A program made the translations under genes and the position numbers. 64,000 bases of DNA, from assembly GCA_910586895.1 (NCBI GenBank), contig CAJUIW010000002.1:179806-243805 (forward strand), in the 5' to 3' direction. Of this stretch, positions 1-6,972 are shown in pieces (within the stretch, counting starts at the first letter, position 1; each line of letters begins with the position of its first letter). The notes under the pieces were generated by a model that did not search any database, was not told the DNA's origin, and worked only from the letters and a program-made list of their open reading frames with translations. The DNA is from an uncultured Muribaculaceae bacterium. GTDB taxonomy: Bacteria; Bacteroidota; Bacteroidia; Bacteroidales; Muribaculaceae.

Positions 1-2
1 AG

Positions 3-53
3 CATATTGGAGTGGAAACGGCTTTTGACATGGACGCCCCTCTTCTGATATAA
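3..53 (+). CDS. cas2: Cas2, C-terminal end only (type I-C)
   Basis: The frame starting at base 3 reads HIGVETAFDMDAPLLI and then a TAA stop. This resembles the conserved tail of subtype I-C Cas2 proteins, which typically end in a HIG/HFG-x-K...D..GPLI pattern. Cas2 is the small subunit of the Cas1-Cas2 spacer-integration complex. The position fits: in I-C loci cas2 is the last cas gene and the array follows on the same strand. The remaining cas genes would lie to the left of the window. With only 16 residues visible the call rests on the motif plus the context. Confidence 0.62.
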   Translation, partial: HIGVETAFDMDAPLLI

Positions 54-238
54 ATGCATGTATAGAGCTCACGTGCGAACCATAAGTGTGGCATAAAATG
101 CTGTCTGTTCGCACCGGTTGATAATGAGCTGTTTAGATTCGTGGATGTGATTGGGCTCTTGTGAGAATGGCAATTAATCAATAACTTCGCGGAAATGCAT
201 AGGTAATCCATTGATTACCATTAGGCCCTGATAGGGCT
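54..238 (+). promoter_or_regulatory. CRISPR leader
   Basis: Non-coding stretch between the cas2 stop and the first repeat. It sits on the side where repeats are identical, while repeats decay at the far end, so it is the leader side. The repeats also read in the usual I-C direction (ending ATTGAAAC). It should hold the pre-crRNA promoter and the site where new spacers enter. I see no exact TAnnTTTG box. Confidence 0.6.
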
Positions 239-931
239 GTCGCGCCCCACGCGGGCGCGTGAATTGAAACAACAGGGAAAATGATACCATCAACGACTAT
301 GATGTCGCGCCCCACGCGGGCGCGTGAATTGAAACACTCTGCCCGTGACGCTTGCCTCGGCATTGCTTGGTCGCGCCCCACGCGGGCGCGTGAATTGAAA
401 CATCCAACCATTGAAGAAACGCTTGTTGGTATGCGTCGCGCCCCACGCGGGCGCGTGAATTGAAACCAATCGCGAATCTTAGGTAGATTTTCAGCGCGAG
501 TCGCGCCCCACGCGGGCGCGTGAATTGAAACGAATACAAAACCATTAGAAGACTGGTAACCTTTAGTCGCGCCCCACGCGGGCGCGTGAGTTGAAACTTT
601 GTGCAGCTCATAAAAGGCCTGAACGTCGTTGAGTCGCGCCCCACGCGGGCGCGTGAGTTGAAACCAATGAAGTAGTCCAACTTAGGAAAGAGCGTGAGTC
701 GCGCCCCACGCGGGCGCGTGAATTGAAACCAATCCATTCCGTTTATGTGAGAAACCGTCACGAGTGTCGCGCCCCATGCGGGCGCGTGAATTGAAACACT
801 TGATGCATAACCGGAGCAGTCATAGGAGCCAGTCGCGCCCCACGCGGGCGCGTGAATTGAAACGAGTTGGAGGAGTGGTTTTTCGCATTCGCATTGCGAT
901 GTGTCATACATATATGTATGTGAGTTGAAAC
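239..931 (+). CRISPR. Type I-C CRISPR array, 10 repeats plus a degenerate terminal repeat
   Basis: Thirty-two-base repeats start at 239, 304, 370, 435, 500, 566, 633, 698, 766 and 832. Each begins GTCGCGCCCC and ends GTGAATTGAAAC, with a 7-bp GC hairpin (CGCGCCC/GGGCGCG). Variants: AGTT instead of AATT in the repeats at 566 and 633, and ATG for ACG in the repeat at 766. Spacers are 33-36 bases. An eleventh, decayed repeat occupies 900-931 and keeps only the last 12 bases plus scattered matches. Repeat sequence and the cas2 tail upstream both indicate subtype I-C. Transcription is rightward. Confidence 0.96.
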
Positions 932-1157
932 GCATTAGTATTGGATGCGGTGTTATTCGTATTCCTTGCATATTTCTGGGTGTTTTCCCTCGTCTTTTAT
1001 GGGGGAAGAAGGTGCGTTTTTTTCGATGAGGTGGATGGTGTGAGTGGTGATGTTTTGCTATATTTGCGACTGGATGCCTAACGGTTATATCATCGTATTA
1101 TGTGAGGTGTGTATAATCAGTAGAGTGTCAGCGTATTAATTGTTAAATTAAATAACC
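932..1157. other. Non-coding stretch after the CRISPR array
   Basis: No gene is visible. A weak hairpin, TTCCC (985-989) with GGGAA, is followed after a few bases by a T7 run near 1017-1023 and could end the pre-crRNA transcript. The rest holds the promoter of the next gene. Confidence 0.4.
1059..1066 (+). promoter_or_regulatory. Promoter -7 box (TATATTTG)
   Basis: Exact match to the Bacteroidetes TAnnTTTG element, 91 bases upstream of the lipoprotein start at 1158. Confidence 0.5.
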
Positions 1158-1754
1158 ATGAAAATGCCTGTAGGAAAGGTGGCTTTGGCTGCCATTGTTG
1201 TTTTGTTTCTATCGTCGTGCGGAGCTAAGGAGTCAGATAGCGCAGAGGAAAGCGCATTGGAAGTGGCTAAGGTAGACAGTCCTGCTGTCACGATTCCAGT
1301 TGATAGTGTAGGTAAGGTTGATGCGTCCAATGCGGCACCGGCACCGGAGAAAAAGCCTGCTAATAAGCCTCTGACACAGTTTATGCTCGTAAGAGTTGTT
1401 GATGAAACCGGCACTCCGTCGATTCGGGATGCTGAGGATTTGAAAGTGCGTCTTACGTCAATGGGCTTTACAGTGAAGGTCGATGGCCCGAACCTTACGG
1501 CTACACGTGAGGGGGCCAATGGTGGAGTAACATCGGTCAAGGTATATTACCCGCAGTTTGATACCGAGGTCAACAGAATCACCATTGATTTTGCTGATGA
1601 AGAGGAAAAGGCAGGATTTGTCAAAACCTTACATGGCACTGGGTGGAAGCAGAACGGAACAGAATACATCCACCCGCGGAGTATGTCGGGTGAGAACGTG
1701 GTTCATGCATCGGTACGAGGCAATACCGCCACGCTATACGAGGATTTCGATTAG
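1158..1754 (+). CDS. Small predicted lipoprotein of unknown function
   Basis: 198 residues. An N-terminal signal peptide (hydrophobic core LAAIVVLFL) ends in a lipobox, LSSC, with Cys at residue 21, so the protein should be lipidated and anchored to a membrane. A low-complexity acidic and Pro/Ala/Lys linker runs to about residue 75. It is followed by a compact alpha/beta-looking domain that I do not recognise. A second ATG two codons later (MPVGKV) is an alternative start. Its stop codon overlaps the stop of the convergent gene on the other strand (bases 1751-1754), so the two genes abut tail to tail with no terminator between them. Function unknown. Confidence 0.8.
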   Translation: MKMPVGKVALAAIVVLFLSSCGAKESDSAEESALEVAKVDSPAVTIPVDSVGKVDASNAAPAPEKKPANKPLTQFMLVRVVDETGTPSIRDAEDLKVRLTSMGFTVKVDGPNLTATREGANGGVTSVKVYYPQFDTEVNRITIDFADEEEKAGFVKTLHGTGWKQNGTEYIHPRSMSGENVVHASVRGNTATLYEDFD

Positions 1755-2311
1755 TTGAGGGGCACCATGTGGTAGCCGAGCGTTTTGAGCTGTACGGCCA
1801 TACCTGCCAGATAGAGCTGGTGGAGTGCTGCTATATAGCATCCCATGGCGGCAGGGGTGCCGGGCTCGACATGTTCATGACAGAGCATATTGTAAACGCG
1901 TGACGCGCATTCGCCGGCAAGTGCGCTGAGTTTCTCCGCATCTTTATCTTTGAGGCCGATTACATCTTCGATTACGGCATCGTCAAGATTGTCGTATCCG
2001 CGCAGCTCGCGGATATGCAAGTAGATGTTCTCCATGGCTGAATAGCGTGCCCAGTCGGTATCCCAGTATTGGGCCATGGCCATACCGATGAACATCATCC
2101 ATCCGAGCGATACCGTAGGATAGTTCTGGAATTCGCGGGCTCCATCGGGCATGTATGCGCGTGCTATCACAGGCCACAGCTCCTCTACGTCGGGGCATTC
2201 GGGAAGATGGCTGTCCACGGCTCCTTCGGTCTGGAGATAGCTAAAGAGGTCGGCGTGTACTTTCTCTTCAAACAGTGCTGCTATATCGTGTTCGGATGCG
2301 GTATTGTTCAT
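1751..2311 (-). CDS. Conserved-looking protein of unknown function
   Basis: 186 residues, rich in Ala, Leu and aromatic residues and probably all-helical. No signal peptide is present. A hydrophobic patch near residues 66-80 (SLGWMMFIGMAMAQYW) and another near residue 165 could be buried helices rather than membrane spans. I cannot assign a family. It lies 38 bases downstream of purN on the same strand and is probably co-transcribed with it. The reading frame is well used over its whole length and the ATG at 2311 is the first in frame. Confidence 0.75.
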   Translation of the reverse strand: MNNTASEHDIAALFEEKVHADLFSYLQTEGAVDSHLPECPDVEELWPVIARAYMPDGAREFQNYPTVSLGWMMFIGMAMAQYWDTDWARYSAMENIYLHIRELRGYDNLDDAVIEDVIGLKDKDAEKLSALAGECASRVYNMLCHEHVEPGTPAAMGCYIAALHQLYLAGMAVQLKTLGYHMVPLN

Positions 2312-2349
2312 TTGTCTGATATTTTATAGGGTTGTCTAATAACAACATT

Positions 2350-2937
2350 TCAGATGCCCCAAAGTTGGTGGACTACCTGCGGGAAATGCTCGCGTTCAAG
2401 TGCGTGTATCTTAGCCTCCACCGTGTCGGCGGTGTCGGTATCGGTCACCGGGACAGAGGTCTGAAATAGTATCTGTCCGGAGTCATACTCTTCGTTGACA
2501 TAATGGATGGTTATGCCGGTGATGGTGTCGTGGGCGTCGATTACAGCCTGGTGGACATGGCGCCCGTACATGCCGCGTCCGCCGTAGCGAGGCAGCAGCG
2601 ATGGGTGTATGTTTATGATCCTGTCGGGGTACATACGGAGCAGAAACAGTGGAACCATCAGCAGGAAGCCTGCGAGCACTATGGCGTCTATGGCAAATTC
2701 CTCCATCAGGGCCTTCATGACAGCCTCATCGTTTATCTGGCTGCGTGTCAGTATGCGTACGGGCACGCCCGCTTTTTCCGCCCTGCTGATTACCATGGCA
2801 TCAGGACGGTTGGTCACCACAAGTGCTATCCGCGGACTATGTATTGAGTCCATGGTGTTGAAGTAGCGTATGAGGTTTTCGGCATTCGAGCCTGACCCGG
2901 ATGCGAATACCGCAATATTTCTGACTGTTGTTGACAC
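2350..2937 (-). CDS. purN: Phosphoribosylglycinamide formyltransferase (PurN)
   Basis: Catalyses 10-formyl-THF-dependent formylation of GAR to FGAR, the third step of purine synthesis, in the cytoplasm. The N-terminus carries the family pattern FASGSGSNAENLI. The catalytic Asn/His region appears as INIHPSLLPRYGGRGMYG, followed by GITIHYVNEEYDSGQI with the catalytic Asp. I place the start at a GTG (2937-2935): AGGAG lies 5 bases upstream, and an upstream TTG-initiated extension would begin inside the promoter box at 2971-2978. This gives 195 residues, close to the usual length. The gene heads a probable two-gene unit with the unknown protein at 1751-2311. Confidence 0.93.
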   Translation of the reverse strand: MSTTVRNIAVFASGSGSNAENLIRYFNTMDSIHSPRIALVVTNRPDAMVISRAEKAGVPVRILTRSQINDEAVMKALMEEFAIDAIVLAGFLLMVPLFLLRMYPDRIINIHPSLLPRYGGRGMYGRHVHQAVIDAHDTITGITIHYVNEEYDSGQILFQTSVPVTDTDTADTVEAKIHALEREHFPQVVHQLWGI

Positions 2938-2970
2938 GCGATCTCCTGATATTGTTATGAATTTATGGTG

Positions 2971-2978
2971 CAAAAATA
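2971..2978 (-). promoter_or_regulatory. Promoter -7 box of purN (TATTTTTG)
   Basis: TATTTTTG on the minus strand, 33 bases upstream of the GTG start. It fits TAnnTTTG and supports the GTG rather than a longer frame. Confidence 0.6.
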
Positions 2979-3153
2979 CGATTAAGTAGAGCGTAAATGC
3001 AAATTTATTTGCAATTTTACCGGGCGTGAGTATTTCAGCCGTTGACAGAATCTGTAAATTCGCAGTTATCGCTGTTTATTGCTATGGTAGCGATATTGTC
3101 AGCTGTAGGGTGCGCCTCAATGTCGGAAAGAGGTATGTCGATGAGAAGCTGCT

Positions 3154-3197
3154 GAAATAAAAACAGCGAACGCCCGCCGCGTAAAGCCGGCAGGCGT
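3154..3197 (-). terminator. Terminator of the alkaline phosphatase gene
   Basis: On the minus strand ACGCCTGCCG pairs with CGGCGGGCGT (one mismatch) around an 8-base loop. TTCGCTGTTTTTATTTC follows. It lies 24 bases past the stop. Confidence 0.7.
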
Positions 3198-3220
3198 CCT
3201 TCAGTGTATGTATTGAATGG

Positions 3221-4624
3221 TTATTTCCGGTTTGTAAATCCGTAGCCGGCCAATTGCAGAAGCGCCGGCGCTATTTCTGTGTTGTCAATATGTGAACCGA
3301 ATATCTCCATGCCTTTGCCAATGGCGTAGACGGGCACCGGATTGCCGGTGTGGTTGCCGGTGGTCCATCCGAATCCCTGATTGGTGTTCAGTATGCGGTA
3401 GATGGTTGATGCAAGCGCATTGTATGAGGCATAGAGCGATTTTTCGTCATTCCCCTTTGTCTGGTGGGTTACAGTCTTATCATACAACTCACGGATTTTC
3501 TTCTCCTGATCTTCCGATACCGGCACTACATTCCAGAGTCCGGTATTGTCGGCGGTGAATTTTTTCAGTTCGTCCCATGACGGTTTTTTATCGTTGCCGA
3601 ACATCTTTTTTACCTGGATTGAAAATTGGTCCTTGCTCATGCGCTGATAGGGCAGATATTGAGGATAGGAGGTGTATCCTACATAGCCGTTGCCGATGCT
3701 CATGCCGCCGGTTTCGTGGTCGGCTGTCACTATGATTACAGTTTCGTCGGGATGTTCAAGATAGAACTCGTAAGCCTTGGCCAGAGCTTCATTGAAGTTC
3801 ACTACCTCCACGGCCACGGTGGCCCCGTCGTTGCCATGGCCCACGTGGTCAATATTGCCACCTTCCACCATCATGACGAATCGGTCGGGTGATACCTTTT
3901 TCAGATGGTCAATGCAGGCCGCTGTCATCTCCGGAAGTGTCAGCATGCCGGGTATAGAGTCGATGGTAAAGCCCATGTTGCTGCTGCTGAACGGATTGGC
4001 GCTGTGGAGAAACACGCGGCGTTTTTTGCTGCTGCGGGCATCATTAATGGATGTCACAAGGTCAATGTCTTTCGATTTGATATAATCCGCCAGATCCGTC
4101 TGTCCACCCTTTCCGTCAGGGAATCCGCGCCATGTTGAGCCGGCTATGAATTCATAGCCGCTTTCGGCAGCCTGCCGGCCTATCTGATAGAACTGTGAAC
4201 GTGACGGAACGTGGGCATAGAAAGCTCCGGGAGTAGCATCGTCGGGAGCCACGCTCGTTACCAGTCCTACGCCCCAGCCGGCGTTATGAAGCACCTCAGC
4301 CATTGATTCTGTGGCCACAGTGTCAGGAGTCATGCCGAGCATCCCGTTTTTTGTTTTCTTGCCGCATGACAGTGCCGTGCCTGCGGCTGCCGAGTCGGTC
4401 ACTGTGCTTGATGCTGAATAAGTGGTCAGTATGCCGGCCGTGGGAAACTGCATCATAAGCAGAGGTTTGTCATTTTTTAGGGCCACACGGTTGTACGTCT
4501 GTGCGGCCATGGCCTGTCCCATGCCCATGCCGTCGCCTATGAAATAGAAAATGTAGCGCGGAGATGCTGCGGTAGCCATTGAAAGAGCCATCGCCAGCAG
4601 GAGGGTAAGATTACGTAGTTTCAT
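3221..4624 (-). CDS. Alkaline phosphatase, PhoA family, exported
   Basis: 467 residues with a signal peptide (residues 1-20, cleaved near ATAASP). Hydrolyses phosphate monoesters in the periplasm or at the cell surface. Visible family motifs are the metal-binding GDGMG after FYFI, the nucleophile region VTDSAAAGTALSCG (Ser in TDSAAAG), EGGNIDHVGHGND, and TADHETGG, which carries zinc ligands. The C-terminal TGNHTGNPVPVYAIGKG supplies the last His ligand. The gene stands alone, ends in its own hairpin and is divergent from the AraC-type regulator at 4815. Phosphate regulation is likely for the family, but I see no defined Pho box. Confidence 0.93.
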   Translation of the reverse strand: MKLRNLTLLLAMALSMATAASPRYIFYFIGDGMGMGQAMAAQTYNRVALKNDKPLLMMQFPTAGILTTYSASSTVTDSAAAGTALSCGKKTKNGMLGMTPDTVATESMAEVLHNAGWGVGLVTSVAPDDATPGAFYAHVPSRSQFYQIGRQAAESGYEFIAGSTWRGFPDGKGGQTDLADYIKSKDIDLVTSINDARSSKKRRVFLHSANPFSSSNMGFTIDSIPGMLTLPEMTAACIDHLKKVSPDRFVMMVEGGNIDHVGHGNDGATVAVEVVNFNEALAKAYEFYLEHPDETVIIVTADHETGGMSIGNGYVGYTSYPQYLPYQRMSKDQFSIQVKKMFGNDKKPSWDELKKFTADNTGLWNVVPVSEDQEKKIRELYDKTVTHQTKGNDEKSLYASYNALASTIYRILNTNQGFGWTTGNHTGNPVPVYAIGKGMEIFGSHIDNTEIAPALLQLAGYGFTNRK

Positions 4625-4814
4625 CTATGCTTTATTGAGTGGTTTTATATAATGGCGAAGATATGAAAAAGTCGTGACTGATACAACTGACATACTACGC
4701 ATTCAAGCATTATTGCTATCCATGTATCGGGCGCATCAGTCTGATGATAGCTCTATAAATGGATTTTTTAATAAAAAAGATGGACTTTTATTATATAATT
4801 ATTACCTTTACGGT

Positions 4815-5714
4815 ATGGAAACTTTGAAGATAAGCAACGGATTTCAAGGAGAGCGAGCCTTCATATTGCCTCCCGCTGTCAGGATGCGTCTGGCAGAAAT
4901 GCCAGAGACGTCATTGCTGCATGTTACTGATATAGGATATTATCCTAATGCAAAATCTCATTACTGCATGAGGACAGAGCCTATAGATCAGTACATATTC
5001 ATATTCTGTGTTAAAGGAAAAGGGTGGTATGAACTTGATGGTAGGCGTTTTGAGGTAAATTCTAAAGATTTCTTTATAATACCGCCTGGCACGCCGCATT
5101 CCTATGGCGCCGATGTTGACTCACCGTGGACTATCTACTGGATTCATTTCAGGGGAACATGTGCTTCCGTATATGTGCCTTATGGCAACGGAGTCTTGAC
5201 GTTTACTGAAAAGGCATGGATCAACATTCACTTGCTTCTCAACCGGTTTGAGGATATGATGAATACACTTGAAAAGGGGTATAACGCTGAAAGCTTGATT
5301 TATACAAGCTCTGTTCTCCATCATTTTTTTGGTACGCTGAGATTAATGTATAGGACTCCGGAAATGATAGGGGCGCCTGTGGACAGTGACGCATCGGATG
5401 TTATATCATATTCGATCAAATTAATGAATGAAAACATAGGCAGAACGTTGCGAATTAGTGAATTGGCAAGCTATTTCGGATATTCCTCTGCATACTACTC
5501 AACTTTATTTTCCAAATCTACGGGTATGACACCTGCCGCCTATCAGATTCAACTGAAGATGATCAGAGCTTGTTCGCTGCTTGATTTTACTGACCTGCGT
5601 ATCAATCAGATTTGCCATATGGTGGGGATCGAGGACCCGTATTATTTTACCCGCGTATTTACGAAAATAATGGGAGTGTCTCCTAAATCTTATCGGTCAG
5701 ATAAAAAAGGTTGA
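4815..5714 (+). CDS. AraC-family transcriptional regulator
   Basis: 299 residues. The N-terminal half is a cupin-type ligand-binding domain with a PPGTPHSYG turn near residue 97. The last 100 residues are the AraC double helix-turn-helix (RTLRISELASYFGYSSAYYS for the first HTH, then IRINQICHMVGIEDPYYFTRVF-like second HTH and SPKSYR). The frame is open further upstream through GTG (4674) and ATG (4722). The ATG at 4815 gives the usual AraC length and begins 4 bases after a TACCTTTA box. It probably controls the phosphodiesterase-GH35 operon just downstream. Cupin-AraC proteins beside sugar genes usually sense a sugar, but the ligand is unknown. Confidence 0.9.
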   Translation: METLKISNGFQGERAFILPPAVRMRLAEMPETSLLHVTDIGYYPNAKSHYCMRTEPIDQYIFIFCVKGKGWYELDGRRFEVNSKDFFIIPPGTPHSYGADVDSPWTIYWIHFRGTCASVYVPYGNGVLTFTEKAWINIHLLLNRFEDMMNTLEKGYNAESLIYTSSVLHHFFGTLRLMYRTPEMIGAPVDSDASDVISYSIKLMNENIGRTLRISELASYFGYSSAYYSTLFSKSTGMTPAAYQIQLKMIRACSLLDFTDLRINQICHMVGIEDPYYFTRVFTKIMGVSPKSYRSDKKG

Positions 5715-5782
5715 TCATTCGAACCGTAGAGAATCAGACGATATAACATCCATGCCAAGTCCATAAAACAATCCGGAAAAGA

Positions 5783-5973
5783 TATTGGGATGGATTTTTT
5801 TTATATCTTTGCCAGCGGATAATATTCCCAATAATGGCTATTGCGGACTCTGTTTATGGTGAATGTAGCCGGCTATATTTTCAGTTGGCTTTTTCCGGAT
5901 CTTATCGGGGAATGCGATTGCCATAACCGGTTTCGAAGACAATATATGATTTAATGACCAATCAATCCCAATA
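5783..5973. promoter_or_regulatory. Candidate operator: three TCCCAATA half-sites
   Basis: TATTGGGA at 5783-5790 and TCCCAATA at 5826-5833 form an inverted pair that brackets the promoter box at 5804-5811. A third TCCCAATA lies at 5966-5973, just before the phosphodiesterase gene. The neighbouring AraC-type regulator is the obvious candidate binder, but this is inference. Confidence 0.4.
5804..5811 (+). promoter_or_regulatory. Promoter -7 box (TATCTTTG)
   Basis: Exact TAnnTTTG match. It would start a transcript with a leader of about 170 bases for the operon beginning at 5988. Confidence 0.55.
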
Positions 5974-5987
5974 AAACCAATTCTAAC

Positions 5988-6959
5988 ATGGAAAGACGTT
6001 CGTTTCTCAAACGTAGTCTGGCTACCATAGCCACACTCAGTGCGGCCGCAGTATTGCCGGTAAATCCGCTTGCTGCTGATTCGGCAAAAAATAAAAAAGG
6101 TAATAAGAAGACCCGAAAGAAGCCTTTGGCTAAAAGGGTGCTTATGTTAGGACTTGACGGAATCTGTGTCGAGGGGTTTAAGAAGGCTTATACTCCCAAT
6201 CTTGATAAATTGTTGTCGGAAGGGATTCTTTCAACTGATACCCGCGTAGTCATGCCCTCCAACACTCAGCCCAACTGGATGAGTCATCTTAGCGGGTCCG
6301 GCCCTGAGATACACGGAGTGGATCGCAACGACTGGCTGTTGGACAAGCACACTTTGCCCGCGTTGGTAACGGATGAGGAGGGATATTACCCAACTGTCTT
6401 CAAGGTGCTGAAAGATAATATTCCGTCAATGAAAACAGCATTCTACTACAATTGGGCGGAGCTTATCAATCCATACAACCGCAGATATCTCGATGTGGTA
6501 AGCTTCGAGGAAAATGACGGGTATCTCAACAACTATTCCAAGGCTCTTGACTTCATGCGCACGCACCGCAACGAACCATGGACCGTGTTTCTTTACTCGG
6601 TACATACTGATCATGCCGGACATAAACACACATGGATGTCGCCTGAATATATATCTGCCATTGAAGAAGCAGATGTAAATATAGGTAAACTATTGGAACA
6701 GATGAAATCAGCCGGATTGTATGATGACACCCACATCATGTTCATCACTGACCACGGCGGTATCAACTATGGGCACGGCGGCATGACTACTAATGAAATG
6801 ATTGTCCCCTGGGGTATTAAAGGCCCGGGAATTGTCAGCGGAGTAGCAATGACGGAGCCAAACAACACTGTCAATACGGCATCCGTGATACTTGATCTTT
6901 TCGGGATTGAACAACCATTGTACTGGACCGGAGAAATCCCGCAGTCTATATTCAAATAA
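5988..6959 (+). CDS. Type I phosphodiesterase/nucleotide pyrophosphatase, exported
   Basis: 323 residues, alkaline-phosphatase superfamily, NPP branch. The N-terminus RRSFLKR followed by a hydrophobic stretch looks like a Tat-type signal peptide, then a very basic linker (about residues 34-50). Motifs in order: LMLGLDGI (metal Asp), VMPSNTQPNWMSHLSGSGPEIHGV with the Thr nucleophile typical of NPPs, SVHTDHAGHKHT, and FITDHGGINYGHGG with the other metal ligands. NPPs split phosphodiester or pyrophosphate bonds, and the natural substrate here is unknown. Only 13 bases separate it from the GH35 gene, so the two are co-transcribed, which suggests work on a phosphorylated or nucleotide-linked galactoside, or simply on extracellular glycan fragments. 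Confidence 0.85.
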   Translation: MERRSFLKRSLATIATLSAAAVLPVNPLAADSAKNKKGNKKTRKKPLAKRVLMLGLDGICVEGFKKAYTPNLDKLLSEGILSTDTRVVMPSNTQPNWMSHLSGSGPEIHGVDRNDWLLDKHTLPALVTDEEGYYPTVFKVLKDNIPSMKTAFYYNWAELINPYNRRYLDVVSFEENDGYLNNYSKALDFMRTHRNEPWTVFLYSVHTDHAGHKHTWMSPEYISAIEEADVNIGKLLEQMKSAGLYDDTHIMFITDHGGINYGHGGMTTNEMIVPWGIKGPGIVSGVAMTEPNNTVNTASVILDLFGIEQPLYWTGEIPQSIFK

Positions 6960-6972
6960 TAGGACAGAAGTT

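Noticed and set aside
297..971. A long open frame on the minus strand through the CRISPR array, with repeated RPRGA-like motifs
   Set aside because: It is a translation of the repeats themselves; repeats of 32 bases with spacers of 33-36 leave stops out by chance.
2938..2973. Longer PurN N-terminus starting from a TTG
   Set aside because: The added codons begin inside the TAnnTTTG box; the GTG at 2937 has an AGGAG site and fits the family length.
3025..3160. Open minus-strand frame between the alkaline phosphatase and purN genes
   Set aside because: About 43 codons with no start in a sensible position and no recognisable family; treated as non-coding.
4674..4814. N-terminal extension of the AraC regulator from a GTG
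   Set aside because: A/T-rich, no family match, and the internal ATG gives the normal length and follows a promoter-like box.
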